Assembly (NCBI GenBank): GCA_024104275.1
Contig: JAGGHK010000001.1
Coordinates: forward strand, 558,001-622,000
Reading direction: 5' to 3'
Length of the DNA stretch: 64,000 bases
DNA from: Bifidobacterium sp.
Lineage (GTDB): Bacteria > Actinomycetota > Actinomycetes > Actinomycetales > Bifidobacteriaceae
The notes beneath the pieces are model-generated. The model searched no databases and had not been told where the DNA came from. It worked only from the letters and a program-made list of their open reading frames with translations. This document shows, one piece after another, positions 25,043 to 36,748 of the stretch; the first letter of the stretch is position 1; every line of letters starts with the position of its first letter. The position numbers and the translations under genes were made by a program.

Positions 25043-26029
25043 CTAGCGAAGCGCCGTCGAATCCCTGATCACCAGTTTCGACTGTATGATATGGGTCTCG
25101 GGCTTATGACCGACCAGGGTGGCGCCTTCGAGCAGCGTTTTGGCCGAGACATAGCCCATCTTGTACGAATCCTGTCGGACCGCGGTGATCGCCGGGTTTA
25201 GGAACTCCATCCAGTCCCAATCCTCGAACGAGATCACGCCGACATCGCGGCCAATGGCGATGTGGTGTTTCCTGGCGAACTTCAGAAAGATCTTCAGCGC
25301 CTCGCCATTGGAGGTGAAGACCCCTTTCGGCCGCCTGCCTGACACGAACAGGCTCAACAGCTTTCCATCGGCCTCATCCGCGGTGTCAAAGGAAACGACC
25401 AACGGTTCCTGCTGGTCTTTCACGGCATCAAGATAGGCATCGCAACGGATGGAACGGGTGGTCACCGACTTCAGATCAAGCGTCACAAAGGCGATGGGCG
25501 TGCATTGTTGGTGTTGAAGATAGCGGATGGCGTTCAGAGTGCTGTCGTAGTTGTCGGAAGTGACGGTTGAGAAGAGGTCTTTTTTCAGCGGGCGGTCGAT
25601 GATGACGGTTTTCTGCGAATCGAGCCCGGAGAGGAACTTCTCGTTGTCTCCGCAGGTCTGGATGATCAGCCTGTCGACACTGGATGACCCGAAATTCTTG
25701 ATGATGTCGCGTTCCCGTTTGATGCTTCCACCGGAAATGGCGAACGCCGTGGATTGCCCACGTTCCGCACAGGCGTCAAAGATGCCTTTCATGAACACCG
25801 AAGAAAAAGGATTGCTGATGTCAGAAACGACGACACCGACCGTCGGCATCTGCCCACGTGCCAAGCCAACGGCCACCTGGTTGGGCCGATAATCAAGTTC
25901 CTGGATGACCTTTGACACGATTTCCTGGGTGGAAGGCGAGATCTTGTCCCTCTCCCCTCGGATGTAACGGGAAACGGTCGATTTCGAGACACCGGCTCGC
26001 CGCGCGATATCTCTAATCGTGTAATGCAT
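25043..26029 (-). CDS. LacI-family transcriptional regulator
   Basis: This 328-residue repressor has an N-terminal helix-turn-helix, YTIRDIARRAGVSKSTVSRYI, then the hinge helix region YRPNQVAVGLARG. A periplasmic-binding-like effector domain follows (GVVVSDISNPFSSVFMKGI, VISFEDWDWMEFLNPAITAV). The length is normal and the start has AAAGG upstream. It is the most likely binder of the two identical ATGACACCGGTATCAT sites upstream of the neighbouring operon. The effector is probably the imported substrate or a phosphorylated intermediate. Confidence 0.92.
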   Translation of the reverse strand: MHYTIRDIARRAGVSKSTVSRYIRGERDKISPSTQEIVSKVIQELDYRPNQVAVGLARGQMPTVGVVVSDISNPFSSVFMKGIFDACAERGQSTAFAISGGSIKRERDIIKNFGSSSVDRLIIQTCGDNEKFLSGLDSQKTVIIDRPLKKDLFSTVTSDNYDSTLNAIRYLQHQQCTPIAFVTLDLKSVTTRSIRCDAYLDAVKDQQEPLVVSFDTADEADGKLLSLFVSGRRPKGVFTSNGEALKIFLKFARKHHIAIGRDVGVISFEDWDWMEFLNPAITAVRQDSYKMGYVSAKTLLEGATLVGHKPETHIIQSKLVIRDSTALR

Positions 26030-26177
26030 TCTAAGCCTTTAAACTCGACACTGGCTGACAAGTTCTACAATACCGTATCACGCGAATATCAGCCAAAGCG
26101 GCGTCAACTTTCCACTTGAAAAATCCACGCAAGGACGAAAGTCAATCGTTGGCACCGCATTGGCGATTTCTCTTGTG

Positions 26178-29100
26178 TTACTCCACGTCTGAGGCGAAGA
26201 GCTGCTTGGCGTGTTCCTGGATGCTCATCACCTGGTAGTCGTTGGCCTGCACCGCCTCGATGGCCAGAAGCACCGCGTAGAACTCGGTGATGGTGGTGAA
26301 TTCGGGGATGTCGGCGATGATGGCCGAGGCGCGGATCGCGTAGCCGTCGCTTCGGGCGCCGCGCGAACTTGGCGTGTTCAGGACCATGTCGATTTCGCCG
26401 TCCTCGATCATCTGGACAGGGTTCTTGCCGATGTAATCGTCGCCATATTCCGCCTTTACTTCCTGCTCGTGTTCCGGCGTTTCCGAAATCTTGCTGACGA
26501 CCTTGGAATCGATGCCGTAGCGGCGCAGGACCGAGGCGGTGCCTTCCGTGGCGCAGACCGTGAAGCCTAGCTCCTTCAAACGCGTGGCGACCAATGGCAA
26601 CTGACGCTTGTCCGTGTCGGAAACCGAAAGGAAGACATTGCCATGAGTCGGCAGACCACCCTCATAGGCGGCGAGCTGGGACTTGGCGAAGGCGTGCGGG
26701 AAGTCGCGGTCGAAGCCCATGACCTCGCCGGTCGAGTGCATTTCCGGACCAAGCAGTGTATCGACGGATTTGCCGGCCTCGGTGCGGAAGCGCTTGAACG
26801 GCAAGACGGATTCCTTGACGGCGACCTGCTGACCGGGGCGGATGGTGCCGCCGTCGCCCTTGGGAAGGAGCAGCCCGCGGCGACGCTGATCGGTGATGGT
26901 CTCCCCCACCATGATGCGGGCCGCGGCCTTCGCCAGCGCCACGCCGGTCGCCTTGGAGGCGAAGGGAATGGTGCGGGAAGCGCGCGGGTTGGCCTCGATG
27001 ACATAAAGCGTGTTGGCCATGTAGGCGAACTGGACGTTCATCACGCCGCGCACGCCGCAGCCTTCGGCGATGGCAAGCGTCGCCTTGCGCAGGCGCTGGA
27101 TCTGGTCATCGGAAAGCGTGGAGGGCGGCAGGGTGCAGGCGGCGTCGCCGGAATGAACACCGGCTTCCTCAACGTGCTCCATGATGCCGCCGATGTAAAG
27201 TTCCTTGCCATCGTAAAGCGCGTCCACGTCGATTTCGATGGCGTCCTGAAGGAACTTGTCGATCAGGAGCGGCGAAGGCAGGCGACCGGAAACCACCGTG
27301 TCGGCCTTGGCCTCTTCGAGTGCGCGGTCGACATATTTCTCAAGCTGGGCATCGTCGTAGACGATTTCCATGCCGCGTCCGCCAAGCACGTAGCTTGGGC
27401 GCACCAGCACCGGATAGCCGATGGAGTGGGCGGCTTCAAACGCTTCGTCGATATTGAGCGCGGTGCCGTAGCGCGGTGCGTTGAGCTTTTCGCGACGCAG
27501 CACCTCACCGAACAGCTCACGGTTTTCGGCCAAGTCGATGGACTCAGGCGAAGTGCCGAGAATCGGAACACCAGCGGCCTTGAGACGTGCTGCCAACGAC
27601 AGCGGGGTCTGCCCGCCGAGCTGGACAATGACGCCCTTGATCGGGCCTAGCTTCTTCTCGGTCGCGTAGATCTCCATGACGTCTTCGAAGGTAAGTGGTT
27701 CGAAATAAAGCCGGTCGGACATGTCGTAATCGGTGGAAACCGTCTCAGGGTTGCAATTGACCATGATGGTGTCATAGTCCTTGCCCAATTCCTGCACGGC
27801 GTGCACGCAGGTATAGTCGAACTCGATGCCTTGGCCGATACGGTTGGGGCCGGAACCCAAGATGATGACAGCTTCACGCTTACGCGGCTTAAGCTCGGAT
27901 TCATCGGCATAGCAGGAATAGTAATACGGCGTGACCGCGTCGAATTCCGCAGCACAGGTGTCGACGGTCTTGTAGACCGGACGCAGGCCATAGTTGTGGC
28001 GCAGCTCGCGGATCGTGTTCTCACCCTCGTCGCCCAGGTGACGTAGGTGTGCAATCTGCAGGTCGGAAAGTCCGGCCAGCTTGGCCTTCTTTAGTAGTTT
28101 CGGAGACAGGATTTCGGTGAAGCGCACTTCCATCGCGGTCTGGTTGATCAAGGCGAACTGCTTGAGGAACCACGGATCGATCTTGGTGGCGTCGTAGAGC
28201 TGCTCGAGCGTGGCTCCGCCCCAAAGTGCGCGCTGGACCTGCAGATAACGATTCTCCGTAGGCGTGCGCATGTCTTCGAGCAGCTGATTCACCTCGGCCT
28301 GGTCAGGCTTGGTGCCGTCCCAGCTGAAGCCCATGTGACGCTTGTCGATGGATCGCATGGCCTTGCCCAGCGATTCCTGGAAGTTGCCGCCAAGGGCCAT
28401 CGCTTCGCCCACCGACTTCATCGAAGTGGTCAGTGTCGGGTCGGCTCCCGGGAACTTTTCGAAGGTGAAACGCGGCACCTTGGTGACCACGTAGTCGATG
28501 GTCGGCTCGAAGCAAGCCGGGGTGGACTGGGTGATGTCGTTGCGAATCTCGTCCAGGCTGTAGCCGAGGGCGAGTTTCGTGGCGATCTTGGCGATCGGGA
28601 AACCGGTGGCCTTCGAGGCAAGGGCCGAGGAACGGGAGACACGCGGGTTCATCTCGATGACGATGATGCGGCCGTTCTTCGGGTTGACGGCGAACTGGAT
28701 GTTGCAACCGCCGGTGTCGACGCCGACTCCACGGATGATGGCGATGCCGATATCGCGCATGCGCTGGTACTCGCGGTCGGTCAGCGTGAAGGTCGGGGCC
28801 ACGGTAATGGAATCACCGGTGTGCACGCCGACCGGATCGACGTTCTCGATCGGGCAGACGACCACGACGTTGTCGTTGCGGTCGCGCATGAGCTCGAGCT
28901 CGTATTCCTTCCAGCCTTCTATGCCCTCTTCGATCAGGACCTCATTGGTCGGCGAATAGTGGATACCTGCGCCGGCGATGCGGTGCAGTTCCTCTTCGTT
29001 GTGCGCGATGCCGGAACCGAGCCCGCCCATGGTGAAGCTGGGGCGGACGACCACCGGGAAGCCGAGTTTGTCGACGATGGCGTCGACTTCTTCAAGGGTA

Positions 29101-29549
29101 TGGGCCACGTCGCTTCGCGCGGACTCTCCCCCGACCGATTCCACGACCTTCTTGAACTGCTCACGGTCTTCGCCACGGTCGATGGCAGCAAGCGAGGCGC
29201 CGATGAGTTCGACGTGGTATTTGTCGAGCACGCCGGCCTTGCCCAGCGCTTCTGCCGCGTTCAACGCGGTCTGGCCACCGAGTGTCGGCAGCAGCGCGTC
29301 TGGGCGTTCCTTGGCGATGATGCGTTCCAGAATCGGCACGTCAATCGGCTCTATATAAGTGGCATCGGCCATTTCCGGATCGGTCATGATGGTGGCCGGG
29401 TTGGAATTGACGAGAATGACACGGATGCCTTCCTTACGCAGCACGCGGCAGGCCTGGGTGCCGGAATAGTCGAATTCCGCGGCCTGGCCGATGACGATGG
29501 GGCCGGAGCCAATGACCATGACGGATTTGATGTCCTGACGTTTCGGCAT
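26178..29549 (-). CDS. carB: Carbamoyl-phosphate synthase large subunit
   Basis: This 1123-residue synthase makes carbamoyl phosphate from ammonia, bicarbonate and two ATP for pyrimidines and arginine. Two ATP-grasp halves are visible: [20 protein letters not shown] near the N-terminus and [20 protein letters not shown] near the middle. The C-terminal allosteric MGS-like domain follows ([30 protein letters not shown]). AAGGAG precedes the ATG. The start overlaps the carA stop as TAATG, so translation is coupled. It is the last gene of efp-nusB-carA-carB. Confidence 0.97.
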   Translation of the reverse strand: MPKRQDIKSVMVIGSGPIVIGQAAEFDYSGTQACRVLRKEGIRVILVNSNPATIMTDPEMADATYIEPIDVPILERIIAKERPDALLPTLGGQTALNAAEALGKAGVLDKYHVELIGASLAAIDRGEDREQFKKVVESVGGESARSDVAHTLEEVDAIVDKLGFPVVVRPSFTMGGLGSGIAHNEEELHRIAGAGIHYSPTNEVLIEEGIEGWKEYELELMRDRNDNVVVVCPIENVDPVGVHTGDSITVAPTFTLTDREYQRMRDIGIAIIRGVGVDTGGCNIQFAVNPKNGRIIVIEMNPRVSRSSALASKATGFPIAKIATKLALGYSLDEIRNDITQSTPACFEPTIDYVVTKVPRFTFEKFPGADPTLTTSMKSVGEAMALGGNFQESLGKAMRSIDKRHMGFSWDGTKPDQAEVNQLLEDMRTPTENRYLQVQRALWGGATLEQLYDATKIDPWFLKQFALINQTAMEVRFTEILSPKLLKKAKLAGLSDLQIAHLRHLGDEGENTIRELRHNYGLRPVYKTVDTCAAEFDAVTPYYYSCYADESELKPRKREAVIILGSGPNRIGQGIEFDYTCVHAVQELGKDYDTIMVNCNPETVSTDYDMSDRLYFEPLTFEDVMEIYATEKKLGPIKGVIVQLGGQTPLSLAARLKAAGVPILGTSPESIDLAENRELFGEVLRREKLNAPRYGTALNIDEAFEAAHSIGYPVLVRPSYVLGGRGMEIVYDDAQLEKYVDRALEEAKADTVVSGRLPSPLLIDKFLQDAIEIDVDALYDGKELYIGGIMEHVEEAGVHSGDAACTLPPSTLSDDQIQRLRKATLAIAEGCGVRGVMNVQFAYMANTLYVIEANPRASRTIPFASKATGVALAKAAARIMVGETITDQRRRGLLLPKGDGGTIRPGQQVAVKESVLPFKRFRTEAGKSVDTLLGPEMHSTGEVMGFDRDFPHAFAKSQLAAYEGGLPTHGNVFLSVSDTDKRQLPLVATRLKELGFTVCATEGTASVLRRYGIDSKVVSKISETPEHEQEVKAEYGDDYIGKNPVQMIEDGEIDMVLNTPSSRGARSDGYAIRASAIIADIPEFTTITEFYAVLLAIEAVQANDYQVMSIQEHAKQLFASDVE

Positions 29550-30853
29550 TACTTGTTCTCCTTGTCAGTGGCGGCGTTTTGGCCGGTTGCAGCGTTATTC
29601 GAATTTGATAATGAGGTCGGCGTCGCGAGCACGTCCGAGACCGGCTCCCCCGCCTTGTGCGCCCGCATCAGCGCAACGAAACGGTCGAAGAGATAGGCGG
29701 CATCGTGCGGACCTGCTGCGGCTTCAGGGTGATATTGCACCGAGAAGGCCGGGATGTCAACGCATTGCAGACCTTCGACCACATCATCGTTCAGGTCGAT
29801 ATGGGAAACGAAGACACGACCGAATTTGCCGTTATCATACGGCGATTCCACAATCTTACCGACCGGCGCGTCGACTGCGAACCCGTGGTTGTGGGCCGTG
29901 ATCTCGACTTTGCCTGTGGTCATGTCCTTGACAGGCTGGTTGACGCCGTGATGGCCGAACTTGAGCTTGTAGGTGTCAAAACCGAGGGCACGTCCGAACA
30001 GCTGGTTGCCGAAGCAGATGCCGAAGAAGGGGTATCCGGCATCAAGTACTTGGCGCAGCAAATCGACTTCGGGAGCGGCTTCTTGTGGGTCGCCCGGGCC
30101 GTTCGAGAAGAAGACTCCGTCGGGATTCAGCGCTTTGATTTCATCGATTGTGACCGTGGAAGGTACAACGTGGACGCGGCAACCGCGTTCAGCCAATCGG
30201 TGAGGGGTCATACCCTTGATGCCAAGATCGACGGCTGCGACGGTGAAGAGCGGTTCCTTGCCTTCGAACTCACCGCTGGTCTCGACGGTATAGGTCTCAT
30301 CGGTGCTCACGCGGTCATAAAGCCGGGCACCCTGCATCTTCGGCGAGGCTAGGACTTCCTGCAGCAACGCATCAACGGAACGCAACGAACCCGTCGCTTT
30401 GTCGAGCAACGCATCCCCAGAGAAAATACCGGCGCGCATCACACCTGCGCTACGCAGGTGACGCACCAGCTTGCGGGTGTCAATATTGCTGATGCCAACG
30501 ATGCCATCGCCTTTGAGCTCGTCGTCAAGGCTGTCGTTCGCCCGCCAGTTGCTGACATTCGGGCTGGGCTGACGCACAACGTAACCGGCGACCCATACTC
30601 GTTTGGACTCCGGATCCTCGTCATTGACCCCGGTGTCGCCGATATGCGGGAAAGTCTGCACGACAATCTGTTGATCGTAGCTCGGGTCGGTTATCGTCTC
30701 CTGATAGCCGGTCATGGCCGTGGCGAAGACGATCTCGCCAAACGTCGAGCCAAACTTGCCGTAAGGTTCGCCCACATAAAGCTGGCCGTCTTCCAACAAC
30801 AGCACAGCATCATCCTTAGAATACTGTGCCGCCGAAGCTTCTTGCTGACTCAC
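29549..30853 (-). CDS. carA: Carbamoyl-phosphate synthase small (glutaminase) subunit
   Basis: This 434-residue subunit hydrolyses glutamine to supply ammonia to CarB. The N-terminal CarA domain ([31 protein letters not shown]) precedes a class I glutamine amidotransferase domain. The catalytic Cys is in [16 protein letters not shown] and the His-Glu pair in [13 protein letters not shown] start at GTG 30853 (VSQQEA), with AAGGGGG upstream; a longer frame to 30931 gives an atypical leader, and GTG at 30856 is the alternative. The Asn/Ala-rich C-terminal tail of about 25 residues ([15 protein letters not shown]) looks disordered. Confidence 0.95.
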   Translation of the reverse strand: MSQQEASAAQYSKDDAVLLLEDGQLYVGEPYGKFGSTFGEIVFATAMTGYQETITDPSYDQQIVVQTFPHIGDTGVNDEDPESKRVWVAGYVVRQPSPNVSNWRANDSLDDELKGDGIVGISNIDTRKLVRHLRSAGVMRAGIFSGDALLDKATGSLRSVDALLQEVLASPKMQGARLYDRVSTDETYTVETSGEFEGKEPLFTVAAVDLGIKGMTPHRLAERGCRVHVVPSTVTIDEIKALNPDGVFFSNGPGDPQEAAPEVDLLRQVLDAGYPFFGICFGNQLFGRALGFDTYKLKFGHHGVNQPVKDMTTGKVEITAHNHGFAVDAPVGKIVESPYDNGKFGRVFVSHIDLNDDVVEGLQCVDIPAFSVQYHPEAAAGPHDAAYLFDRFVALMRAHKAGEPVSDVLATPTSLSNSNNAATGQNAATDKENK

Positions 30854-30951
30854 CACGAGTCCCCCTTGCTCCGGGCCCCTGCGCGGACTCGGAAATAACT
30901 GGACCGGAAAACAAATTCGCGGCCCGGCCACCGTACCGCGGTCAGAACTAA

Positions 30952-31881
30952 TTACACAATTGTTGAATTATTGTCGCCATCGGGTGGCAACGGTTGTCCC
31001 TCACCAGCCGAATCAGGCTGGATTGGTACGTCGTTGGGCGACGACGAATCCATGGCGTCATCGCTCGGAACTTTAGGCATTGCCGAATCGTCACTCTCGA
31101 CACCATCAACGTTGCCGGATGAATCGGTATCTATCTCAGCAACAGTGTCGGTCTCGGTATCAGTATCGGCAACCAGACTGTCAGGAATGGACTTTTCAAC
31201 CGAACTTCCATCTTCGTCGGCAGAGTTTGGCATGCCATCGGAAGTATCTGTATCGGTTGCGCTTGATTCTGCGTTGTCTCTATCAGGAGATTCCGCATTA
31301 TCGTTTTCCTGCTCGTCTTCAGGCGCGGTTTCGAACGGTACGCCGTCGCCCTTGCCGGAAATTCCACGGGATTGAAGGAAACCAGGAGCGGTGGGCGAAT
31401 TGAGCCGACGTTCAGCCGCCTCACTCTCCGCCTTTTCCTTGGCCTTGGCTTCGTGAGCCGCTTTGATATCGGCAAGAACCGTGTCCTTGTCATCGCAAAG
31501 CGCGCTCAACAGACCATGGATGAACGCCAGGGAATCGTCGTCGGAAAGGGTTTTCGCCAATCCCAACGCCTCGTCGATGGCCACACGGTCCGGCACGTCG
31601 TCGTTGAACAGAATCTCCCAAGCGGCAACCCGCAGGATGTTCCTGTCGACCACAGCCATCCGGCGCAGCGGCCATTTGGTGGAGTGATCTTCGAGCGCCC
31701 GGTCGATACCGGCCTGCTCATCGGCCACACCACGGACAATCTGAATAGCATAATCCGGCAACGGAGTCTGGGCCCCAGGTTCGGCAATACGTTCGGCGAG
31801 CAGCGACGGAATGTCTTGCCCTTTCTCATCCGCTTCGTAGAGCGTATTCAGCGCCCGTTTGCGAGCTGTCGAACGTGCCAT
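30952..31881 (-). CDS. nusB: Transcription antitermination factor NusB with a long acidic tail
   Basis: The first 140 residues are a normal NusB helical domain: [41 protein letters not shown] and [17 protein letters not shown]. NusB binds boxA RNA with S10 in rRNA antitermination. The remaining 165 residues (about 145-309) are extremely rich in Asp, Ser, Thr, Glu and Pro, with repeats such as ATDTDTSDG and DTDTETDT, and are surely disordered. Most NusB proteins end near 140-190 residues. The gene lies between efp and carA on the same strand, about 98 nt after each neighbour. Confidence 0.93.
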   Translation of the reverse strand: MARSTARKRALNTLYEADEKGQDIPSLLAERIAEPGAQTPLPDYAIQIVRGVADEQAGIDRALEDHSTKWPLRRMAVVDRNILRVAAWEILFNDDVPDRVAIDEALGLAKTLSDDDSLAFIHGLLSALCDDKDTVLADIKAAHEAKAKEKAESEAAERRLNSPTAPGFLQSRGISGKGDGVPFETAPEDEQENDNAESPDRDNAESSATDTDTSDGMPNSADEDGSSVEKSIPDSLVADTDTETDTVAEIDTDSSGNVDGVESDDSAMPKVPSDDAMDSSSPNDVPIQPDSAGEGQPLPPDGDNNSTIV

Positions 31882-31979
31882 CTAGCCAGTTGCCTCCCAG
31901 TCAAGTTTTCGCGGATTACCGCTAGCAAATACAGTATTCCGACTTGGGTGACGACGTCGCGCCAAGCCGGAAGAAAAAA

Positions 31980-32546
31980 TCAGTTGTTTTCGCGTCCGAG
32001 GTAGGAACCGTCGCGGGTATCAACCTTGACCATTTCACCTTCGCCCACGAAAAGCGGCACCTGAATCTCGGCACCGGTTTCGACAGTTGCGGGCTTGGTG
32101 CCGGCGTTGGAGCGGTTGCCCTGCACGCCCGGCTCGGTCTGCGTGACCTTGAGCACTACGGAGGCCGGCAGCTCAACGCTCAGCGGGGTGCCGTCGTGGA
32201 AGCTGACGATACAGTCGGTGCCTTCGAGCAGGAACTTGGCCTGATCGCCGACAAGCTCCTTGGGGATGCTGATCTGATCATAAGTGGTCATGTCCATGAA
32301 GACGTAAGTGTCGCCTTCCTCATAGGAATACTGCAGCGTACGGTTGTCAACGGTTTCAAAGTCCATCTTCATGCCGGCGTTGAACGTCCTGTCAACAATC
32401 TTGCCGGAAAGCACGTTCTTGATGGTGGTGCGCACGAAGGCCGGCCCCTTGCCGGGCTTGACGTGCTGGAATTTCGTGACGGTCCAAAGCTGTCCGTCGA
32501 GGTTCAATACCGACCCGTTTTTGATGTCATTGCTAGTTTGTGCCAC
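31980..32546 (-). CDS. efp: Elongation factor P
   Basis: This 188-residue factor relieves ribosome stalling at polyproline. The N-terminal KOW-like domain has [19 protein letters not shown], whose Lys lies at the modified loop tip. Two OB domains follow, ending in [23 protein letters not shown]. The start is GTG at 32546 with AAGGTGA upstream. Length is typical. It is the first gene of the efp-nusB-carA-carB run. Confidence 0.96.
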   Translation of the reverse strand: MAQTSNDIKNGSVLNLDGQLWTVTKFQHVKPGKGPAFVRTTIKNVLSGKIVDRTFNAGMKMDFETVDNRTLQYSYEEGDTYVFMDMTTYDQISIPKELVGDQAKFLLEGTDCIVSFHDGTPLSVELPASVVLKVTQTEPGVQGNRSNAGTKPATVETGAEIQVPLFVGEGEMVKVDTRDGSYLGRENN

Positions 32547-32672
32547 GTCTCGTCACCTTAGTCATTTACTTTTCAAACGATTTGCATTCCATAAAATGCC
32601 TCAGCAATTATGCCACGGCGTGTGTACAGCAGACAAGTCGGATGTTGTTTGAGTTTTCACCTGTAGATACGG

Positions 32673-32704
32673 TTGTGCCCCGCACCAATCGATACGGGGC
32701 ACAA
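32673..32704. repeat. Hairpin downstream of tuf without a U-tract
   Basis: TTGTGCCCCG (32673-32682) and CGGGGCACAA (32695-32704) are perfect inverted copies around a 12-nt loop, 35 nt after the tuf stop. It is placed like a terminator, but no T-run follows in either direction. Confidence 0.65.
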
Positions 32705-32738
32705 ACAGTGAAGTAAATCTACAACTTACGTTTTAGAA

Positions 32739-33941
32739 CTACTCAATCACCTTGGTGACACGACCTGAGCCGACGGTGTGGCCACCTTCACGAACTGCGA
32801 AGGTCAGGCCCTCTTCCATCGCGACGGGCTGAATCAGCTCGACGGAGAAAGTAGCATGGTCGCCAGGCTGAACCATCTCGACGCCTTCCGGCAGCGTGAT
32901 AACGCCGGTGACGTCGGTGGTGCGGAAGTAGAACTGCGGACGGTAGTTGGAGAAGAACGGCGAATGACGGCCGCCCTCATCCTTCGTCAAGACGTAGACT
33001 TCGCCCTCGAACTTGTGGTGCGGGGTCACGGAGCCGGGCTTGGCCACAACCTGGCCGCGCTCGACGTCGTCACGGTTGATGCCGCGAAGCAGCAGACCGG
33101 TGTTGTCGCCAGCCTCGGCCTCGTCCATCTGCTTGTGGAAGGTCTCGATGGAGGTGACGGTGGTGGTCTGGGTCGGACGAAGGCCGACGATCTCTGCCGG
33201 AGCGTTGACCGGGATACGGCCACGCTCGACACGGCCGGTGACCACGGTGCCACGGCCGGAGATGGTGAAGACATCTTCGATAGGCATCAGGAACGGCTTG
33301 TCAAGGTCGTGGACAGGGGTCGGGATGTAATCGTCGACGGCATCCATGAGTTCCTTGATGGTCTGAACCCACTTGTCGTGGTCCGGAGCGTCATCGTGCA
33401 GAGCGCCATAGGCGGAGGTGCGGATGACCGGGCAGTCACGATCGAAACCGTTTTCTTCGAGGAGGTCGCGGACCTCTTCTTCGACGAGCTCGATGAGCTC
33501 TTCGTCGTCGACCATATCGCACTTGTTGAGCGCGACGAGAATCTTCGGCACGCCTACCTGACGAGCGAGCAGAACGTGCTCGCGGGTCTGAGCCATCGGG
33601 CCATCAGTGGCGGCGACGACGAGAATCGCGCCATCCATCTGAGCAGCGCCGGTGATCATGTTCTTCACGAAATCGGCGTGGCCGGGGCAATCCACGTGAG
33701 CATAGTGGCGCTTGGCCGTCTGATACTCGATGTGGGCGATGTTGATGGTGATACCACGCTGCTTCTCTTCAGGAGCGGCGTCGATCTGATCGAAGTCATA
33801 CTCCGGGTTGAGGTCGGGGTACTCTTCGTGCAGCACCTTCGAGATGGCCGCGGTCAGGGTCGTCTTACCGTGATCAACGTGGCCAATGGTGCCAATATTA
33901 ACGTGCGGCTTAGTCCGCTCGTACTTTTCCTTTTCTGCCAT
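32739..33941 (-). CDS. tuf: Elongation factor Tu
   Basis: This 400-residue GTPase delivers aminoacyl-tRNA to the ribosome. The G motifs are [17 protein letters not shown] and NKCDMVDD. Domains 2 and 3 follow, with [18 protein letters not shown] and the C-terminal [20 protein letters not shown] region. AGGAGG lies upstream of the ATG. It follows fusA by 168 bp, a gap that contains a strong inverted repeat. Confidence 0.98.
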   Translation of the reverse strand: MAEKEKYERTKPHVNIGTIGHVDHGKTTLTAAISKVLHEEYPDLNPEYDFDQIDAAPEEKQRGITINIAHIEYQTAKRHYAHVDCPGHADFVKNMITGAAQMDGAILVVAATDGPMAQTREHVLLARQVGVPKILVALNKCDMVDDEELIELVEEEVRDLLEENGFDRDCPVIRTSAYGALHDDAPDHDKWVQTIKELMDAVDDYIPTPVHDLDKPFLMPIEDVFTISGRGTVVTGRVERGRIPVNAPAEIVGLRPTQTTTVTSIETFHKQMDEAEAGDNTGLLLRGINRDDVERGQVVAKPGSVTPHHKFEGEVYVLTKDEGGRHSPFFSNYRPQFYFRTTDVTGVITLPEGVEMVQPGDHATFSVELIQPVAMEEGLTFAVREGGHTVGSGRVTKVIE

Positions 33942-34048
33942 TACTTTGTCCTCCTGGACGTTTCGTAGTTATTCCCGAGCTTTTCAGCATCGAGATACTC
34001 GCTACAGTTTACTGGGTTTCTGGGTTACCTGCCACAAAGTGCCCGAAC

Positions 34049-34082
34049 CCAGTCAGCGCTAGAAAATTTTAGCGCCGACTGG
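34049..34082. repeat. Intercistronic hairpin between fusA and tuf
   Basis: CCAGTC-A-GCGCTA and TAGCGC-C-GACTGG form a 12-bp stem with one mismatch and an 8-nt AT-rich loop. It lies 27 nt after the fusA stop. No U-tract follows on the minus strand, so partial attenuation or RNA processing is more likely than full termination. Confidence 0.7.
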
Positions 34083-34109
34083 AGACAGACACGCCTTGGG
34101 CAAAGTATT

Positions 34110-36239
34110 TTATTCGCCGCGCTGGGCCTTGATGATCTCCTCGGAGACCGCCTTCGGCACCTCTGCATACGAATCCATCTGCATGGTGAACATCGCGCGG
34201 CCCTGCGTCTTAGAACGCAAATCGCCGATGTAACCGAACATCTCGCTGAGCGGAACCTTCGCCTCGATGACCTTGACGCCGGTGGCGTCCTTCATCTCGT
34301 TGATGTTGCCACGACGGGAGTTGATGTCGCCCATGACGTCGCCCATGTACTCCTCAGGCGTACGCACCTCGACGGCCATGATCGGCTCGAGGATGACGGG
34401 CTTGGCCTTCGGTGCCGCGGTCTTGAACGCCATGGAACCGGCGATCTTGAACGCGAGCTCGGAGGAATCGACATCGTGGATCTGGCCGTCGGTGACGGTC
34501 GCCTTGACGCCGACCACCGGGAACCCGGCGAGCACGCCGGACTCCATGGCTTCCTGCACACCAGCATCGATCGAAGGAATGAATTCCTTGGTGATGTGGC
34601 CGCCGGTGACCTCGTTGACGAACTCGTAATCCTTGCCCTCGGCGGGGTCGATCGGCTCGAAGTTCATCAGGACCTTTGCGAACTGGCCGGAACCACCCGT
34701 CTGCTTCTTGTGGGTGTATTCCTGGTTCATGACGGCCTTGCGGATGGTCTCGCGGTAGGCGACCTGAGGGTTGCCCACGTTGCACTCCACCTTGAACTCA
34801 CGACGCATACGGTCGACGATGATGTCAAGCTGGAGCTCGCCCATGCCGGAGATCAGCGTCTGGCCGCTTTCCTCATCGGTCTTGACCTGGAAGGTCGGAT
34901 CCTCGTCGGCGAGCTTGGCCAATGCGATCGACATCTTCTCCTGATCGGCCTTGGTCTTCGGCTCCACGGCGACCTCGATCACCGGATCCGGGAAGGTCAT
35001 GGACTCAAGGGAAATCGGGGCATTGTCGGCGCACAGCGTGTCACCGGTGGAAACGTTCTTCAGACCTACGAGCGTGTAGATGTTGCCGGCTTCGGCAGCG
35101 TCAACAGGGTTCTCCTTGTCGGCGTGCATCTGGAAGATCTTGCCGACGCGTTCCTTCTTGTCCTTCGTGGAATCGAGCACGGTGTCGCCCGGCTTGATGG
35201 AGCCGGAGTAAACGCGCACGAACACGAGCTTACCATAGAAGGGGTGGGTCGAGATCTTGAAGACCAGCGCGGCGAACGGATCGTCCATCGTGGGCTTGCG
35301 ATCGATCTCCTGGGACTCGTCACCGGGCTTGAAGCCGACGATAGCGGGAACGTCCTCAGGGCTGGGGAGGTAATCGACCACTGCGTCGAGCAGCGGCTGA
35401 ATGCCCTTGTCCTTGAAGGCGGAACCGCACAGAACCGGGTAGGCCTTGCGCTCGATGGTGAGCTTGCGGATGCCCGCGCGAATCTCTTCGTCGCTCATCT
35501 CGCCGGAATCGAGGTACTTTTCCATCAAATCGTCGTCGGACTCGGCCACCTGGTCGAGAAGCTCCGAACGATACTGCTCGGCCTTGTCCTTGAGGTCATC
35601 AGGGATGTCGACGGTGTCGTAGTGGGCGCCGAGATCGGTGGTGACGTCGTTCCAGACGTAGGCCTTCATACGGATCAGATCGACCATGCCGACGAAGTCG
35701 TTCTCAGCGCCGATCGGCAGCTGGACGACCAGCGGGACGGCTCCGAGCTTCTTCTTGATGGTGTCGACGGAGTAGTAGAAGTCAGCGCCGAGCTTGTCCA
35801 TCTTGTTGATGAAGCAGATGCGGGGCACGCCGTACTTGTCGGCCTGACGCCACACGGTTTCGCTCTGGGGCTCCACGCCTTCCTTGCCATCGAAGACGGC
35901 AACGGCGCCATCGAGCACACGAAGCGAACGCTCCACCTCGGCCGTGAAGTCCACGTGGCCGGGGGTGTCGATGATGTTGATCTGGAACTTCTTGTCGGGG
36001 TCATGGGTCTGACGGTTCCAGAAGCAAGTGGTCGCAGCAGACTGAATGGTGATGCCGCGTTCCTTTTCCTGGGCCATGAAGTCCATGGTCGAGGCGCCTT
36101 CGTGCGTCTCGCCGATCTTGTAGTTCTTACCGGTGTAGTACAGAATACGTTCTGTACACGTTGTCTTACCGGCATCGATATGAGCCATGATGCCGATGTT
36201 GCGGACCTCATTGAGGTCACTGAGCACATCAAGTGCCAT
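34110..36239 (-). CDS. fusA: Elongation factor G
   Basis: This 709-residue translocase moves tRNA and mRNA through the ribosome. The G motifs are [26 protein letters not shown] and [10 protein letters not shown]. Domains II to V follow with the expected order and length, ending [23 protein letters not shown] lies upstream of the ATG. It follows rpsG by 33 nt in the str operon. No fusidic-acid-resistance substitution can be judged by eye. Confidence 0.98.
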   Translation of the reverse strand: MALDVLSDLNEVRNIGIMAHIDAGKTTCTERILYYTGKNYKIGETHEGASTMDFMAQEKERGITIQSAATTCFWNRQTHDPDKKFQINIIDTPGHVDFTAEVERSLRVLDGAVAVFDGKEGVEPQSETVWRQADKYGVPRICFINKMDKLGADFYYSVDTIKKKLGAVPLVVQLPIGAENDFVGMVDLIRMKAYVWNDVTTDLGAHYDTVDIPDDLKDKAEQYRSELLDQVAESDDDLMEKYLDSGEMSDEEIRAGIRKLTIERKAYPVLCGSAFKDKGIQPLLDAVVDYLPSPEDVPAIVGFKPGDESQEIDRKPTMDDPFAALVFKISTHPFYGKLVFVRVYSGSIKPGDTVLDSTKDKKERVGKIFQMHADKENPVDAAEAGNIYTLVGLKNVSTGDTLCADNAPISLESMTFPDPVIEVAVEPKTKADQEKMSIALAKLADEDPTFQVKTDEESGQTLISGMGELQLDIIVDRMRREFKVECNVGNPQVAYRETIRKAVMNQEYTHKKQTGGSGQFAKVLMNFEPIDPAEGKDYEFVNEVTGGHITKEFIPSIDAGVQEAMESGVLAGFPVVGVKATVTDGQIHDVDSSELAFKIAGSMAFKTAAPKAKPVILEPIMAVEVRTPEEYMGDVMGDINSRRGNINEMKDATGVKVIEAKVPLSEMFGYIGDLRSKTQGRAMFTMQMDSYAEVPKAVSEEIIKAQRGE

Positions 36240-36272
36240 AAATCTATCCTTACCCTAACTCGTCTATCGAAA

Positions 36273-36743
36273 TTACCAGCGATAGTGGGCGAAGGCCTTG
36301 TTGGCCTCGGCCATCTTGTGCGTGTCCTCGCGACGCTTCACGGAAGCACCGAGGCCGTTGGAGGCGTCGAGAATCTCGTTGGCGAGACGCTCGGCCATGG
36401 TCTTCTCACGACGCTTGCGGGAAAAATCGGTGAGCCAGCGAAGGCTCAAGGCGTTGGCACGATTGGGCTTGACCTCGACCGGAACCTGATAGGTCGCGCC
36501 GCCGACACGGCGTGAACGAACCTCAAGGGACGGACGGATGTTGTCGAGCGCGCGCTTCAGCACGGCGACGGGTTCCTGATCGGTCTTCTCCTTGACCATG
36601 TCGAGTGCGGAGTAGACTATATCCTCGGCGATCGACTTCTTGCCGTCGAGCAGGATCTTGTTGATGAGCTGAGCGACCACGGTGGAGCCGTAGATCGGAT
36701 CAGGGAGCAGCTGATGCTTCTTGGATGGTCCTTTACGTGACAT
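36273..36743 (-). CDS. rpsG: 30S ribosomal protein S7
   Basis: This 156-residue protein organises the 3' major domain of 16S rRNA. Family features are [45 protein letters not shown] and the C-terminal KAFAHYRW. The length is typical. It follows rpsL by 5 nt, consistent with coupled translation in the str operon. In other bacteria S7 represses this operon by binding the intercistronic mRNA; I see no obvious target structure in this very short gap. Confidence 0.98.
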   Translation of the reverse strand: MSRKGPSKKHQLLPDPIYGSTVVAQLINKILLDGKKSIAEDIVYSALDMVKEKTDQEPVAVLKRALDNIRPSLEVRSRRVGGATYQVPVEVKPNRANALSLRWLTDFSRKRREKTMAERLANEILDASNGLGASVKRREDTHKMAEANKAFAHYRW

Positions 36744-36748
36744 ATCTC

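Noticed and set aside
26060-26085. ATACCGTATCAC near the lacI-type gene as a third operator
   Set aside because: Matches only the right half of the 16-bp operator; too weak to call autoregulation.
28335-29696. 453-residue plus-strand open frame opposite carB/carA
   Set aside because: Antisense shadow of two certain genes with no independent support.
34476-36515. 679-residue plus-strand open frame opposite fusA
   Set aside because: It mirrors a GC-rich, highly conserved gene, has no ribosome site or family resemblance, and extends past fusA into rpsG.
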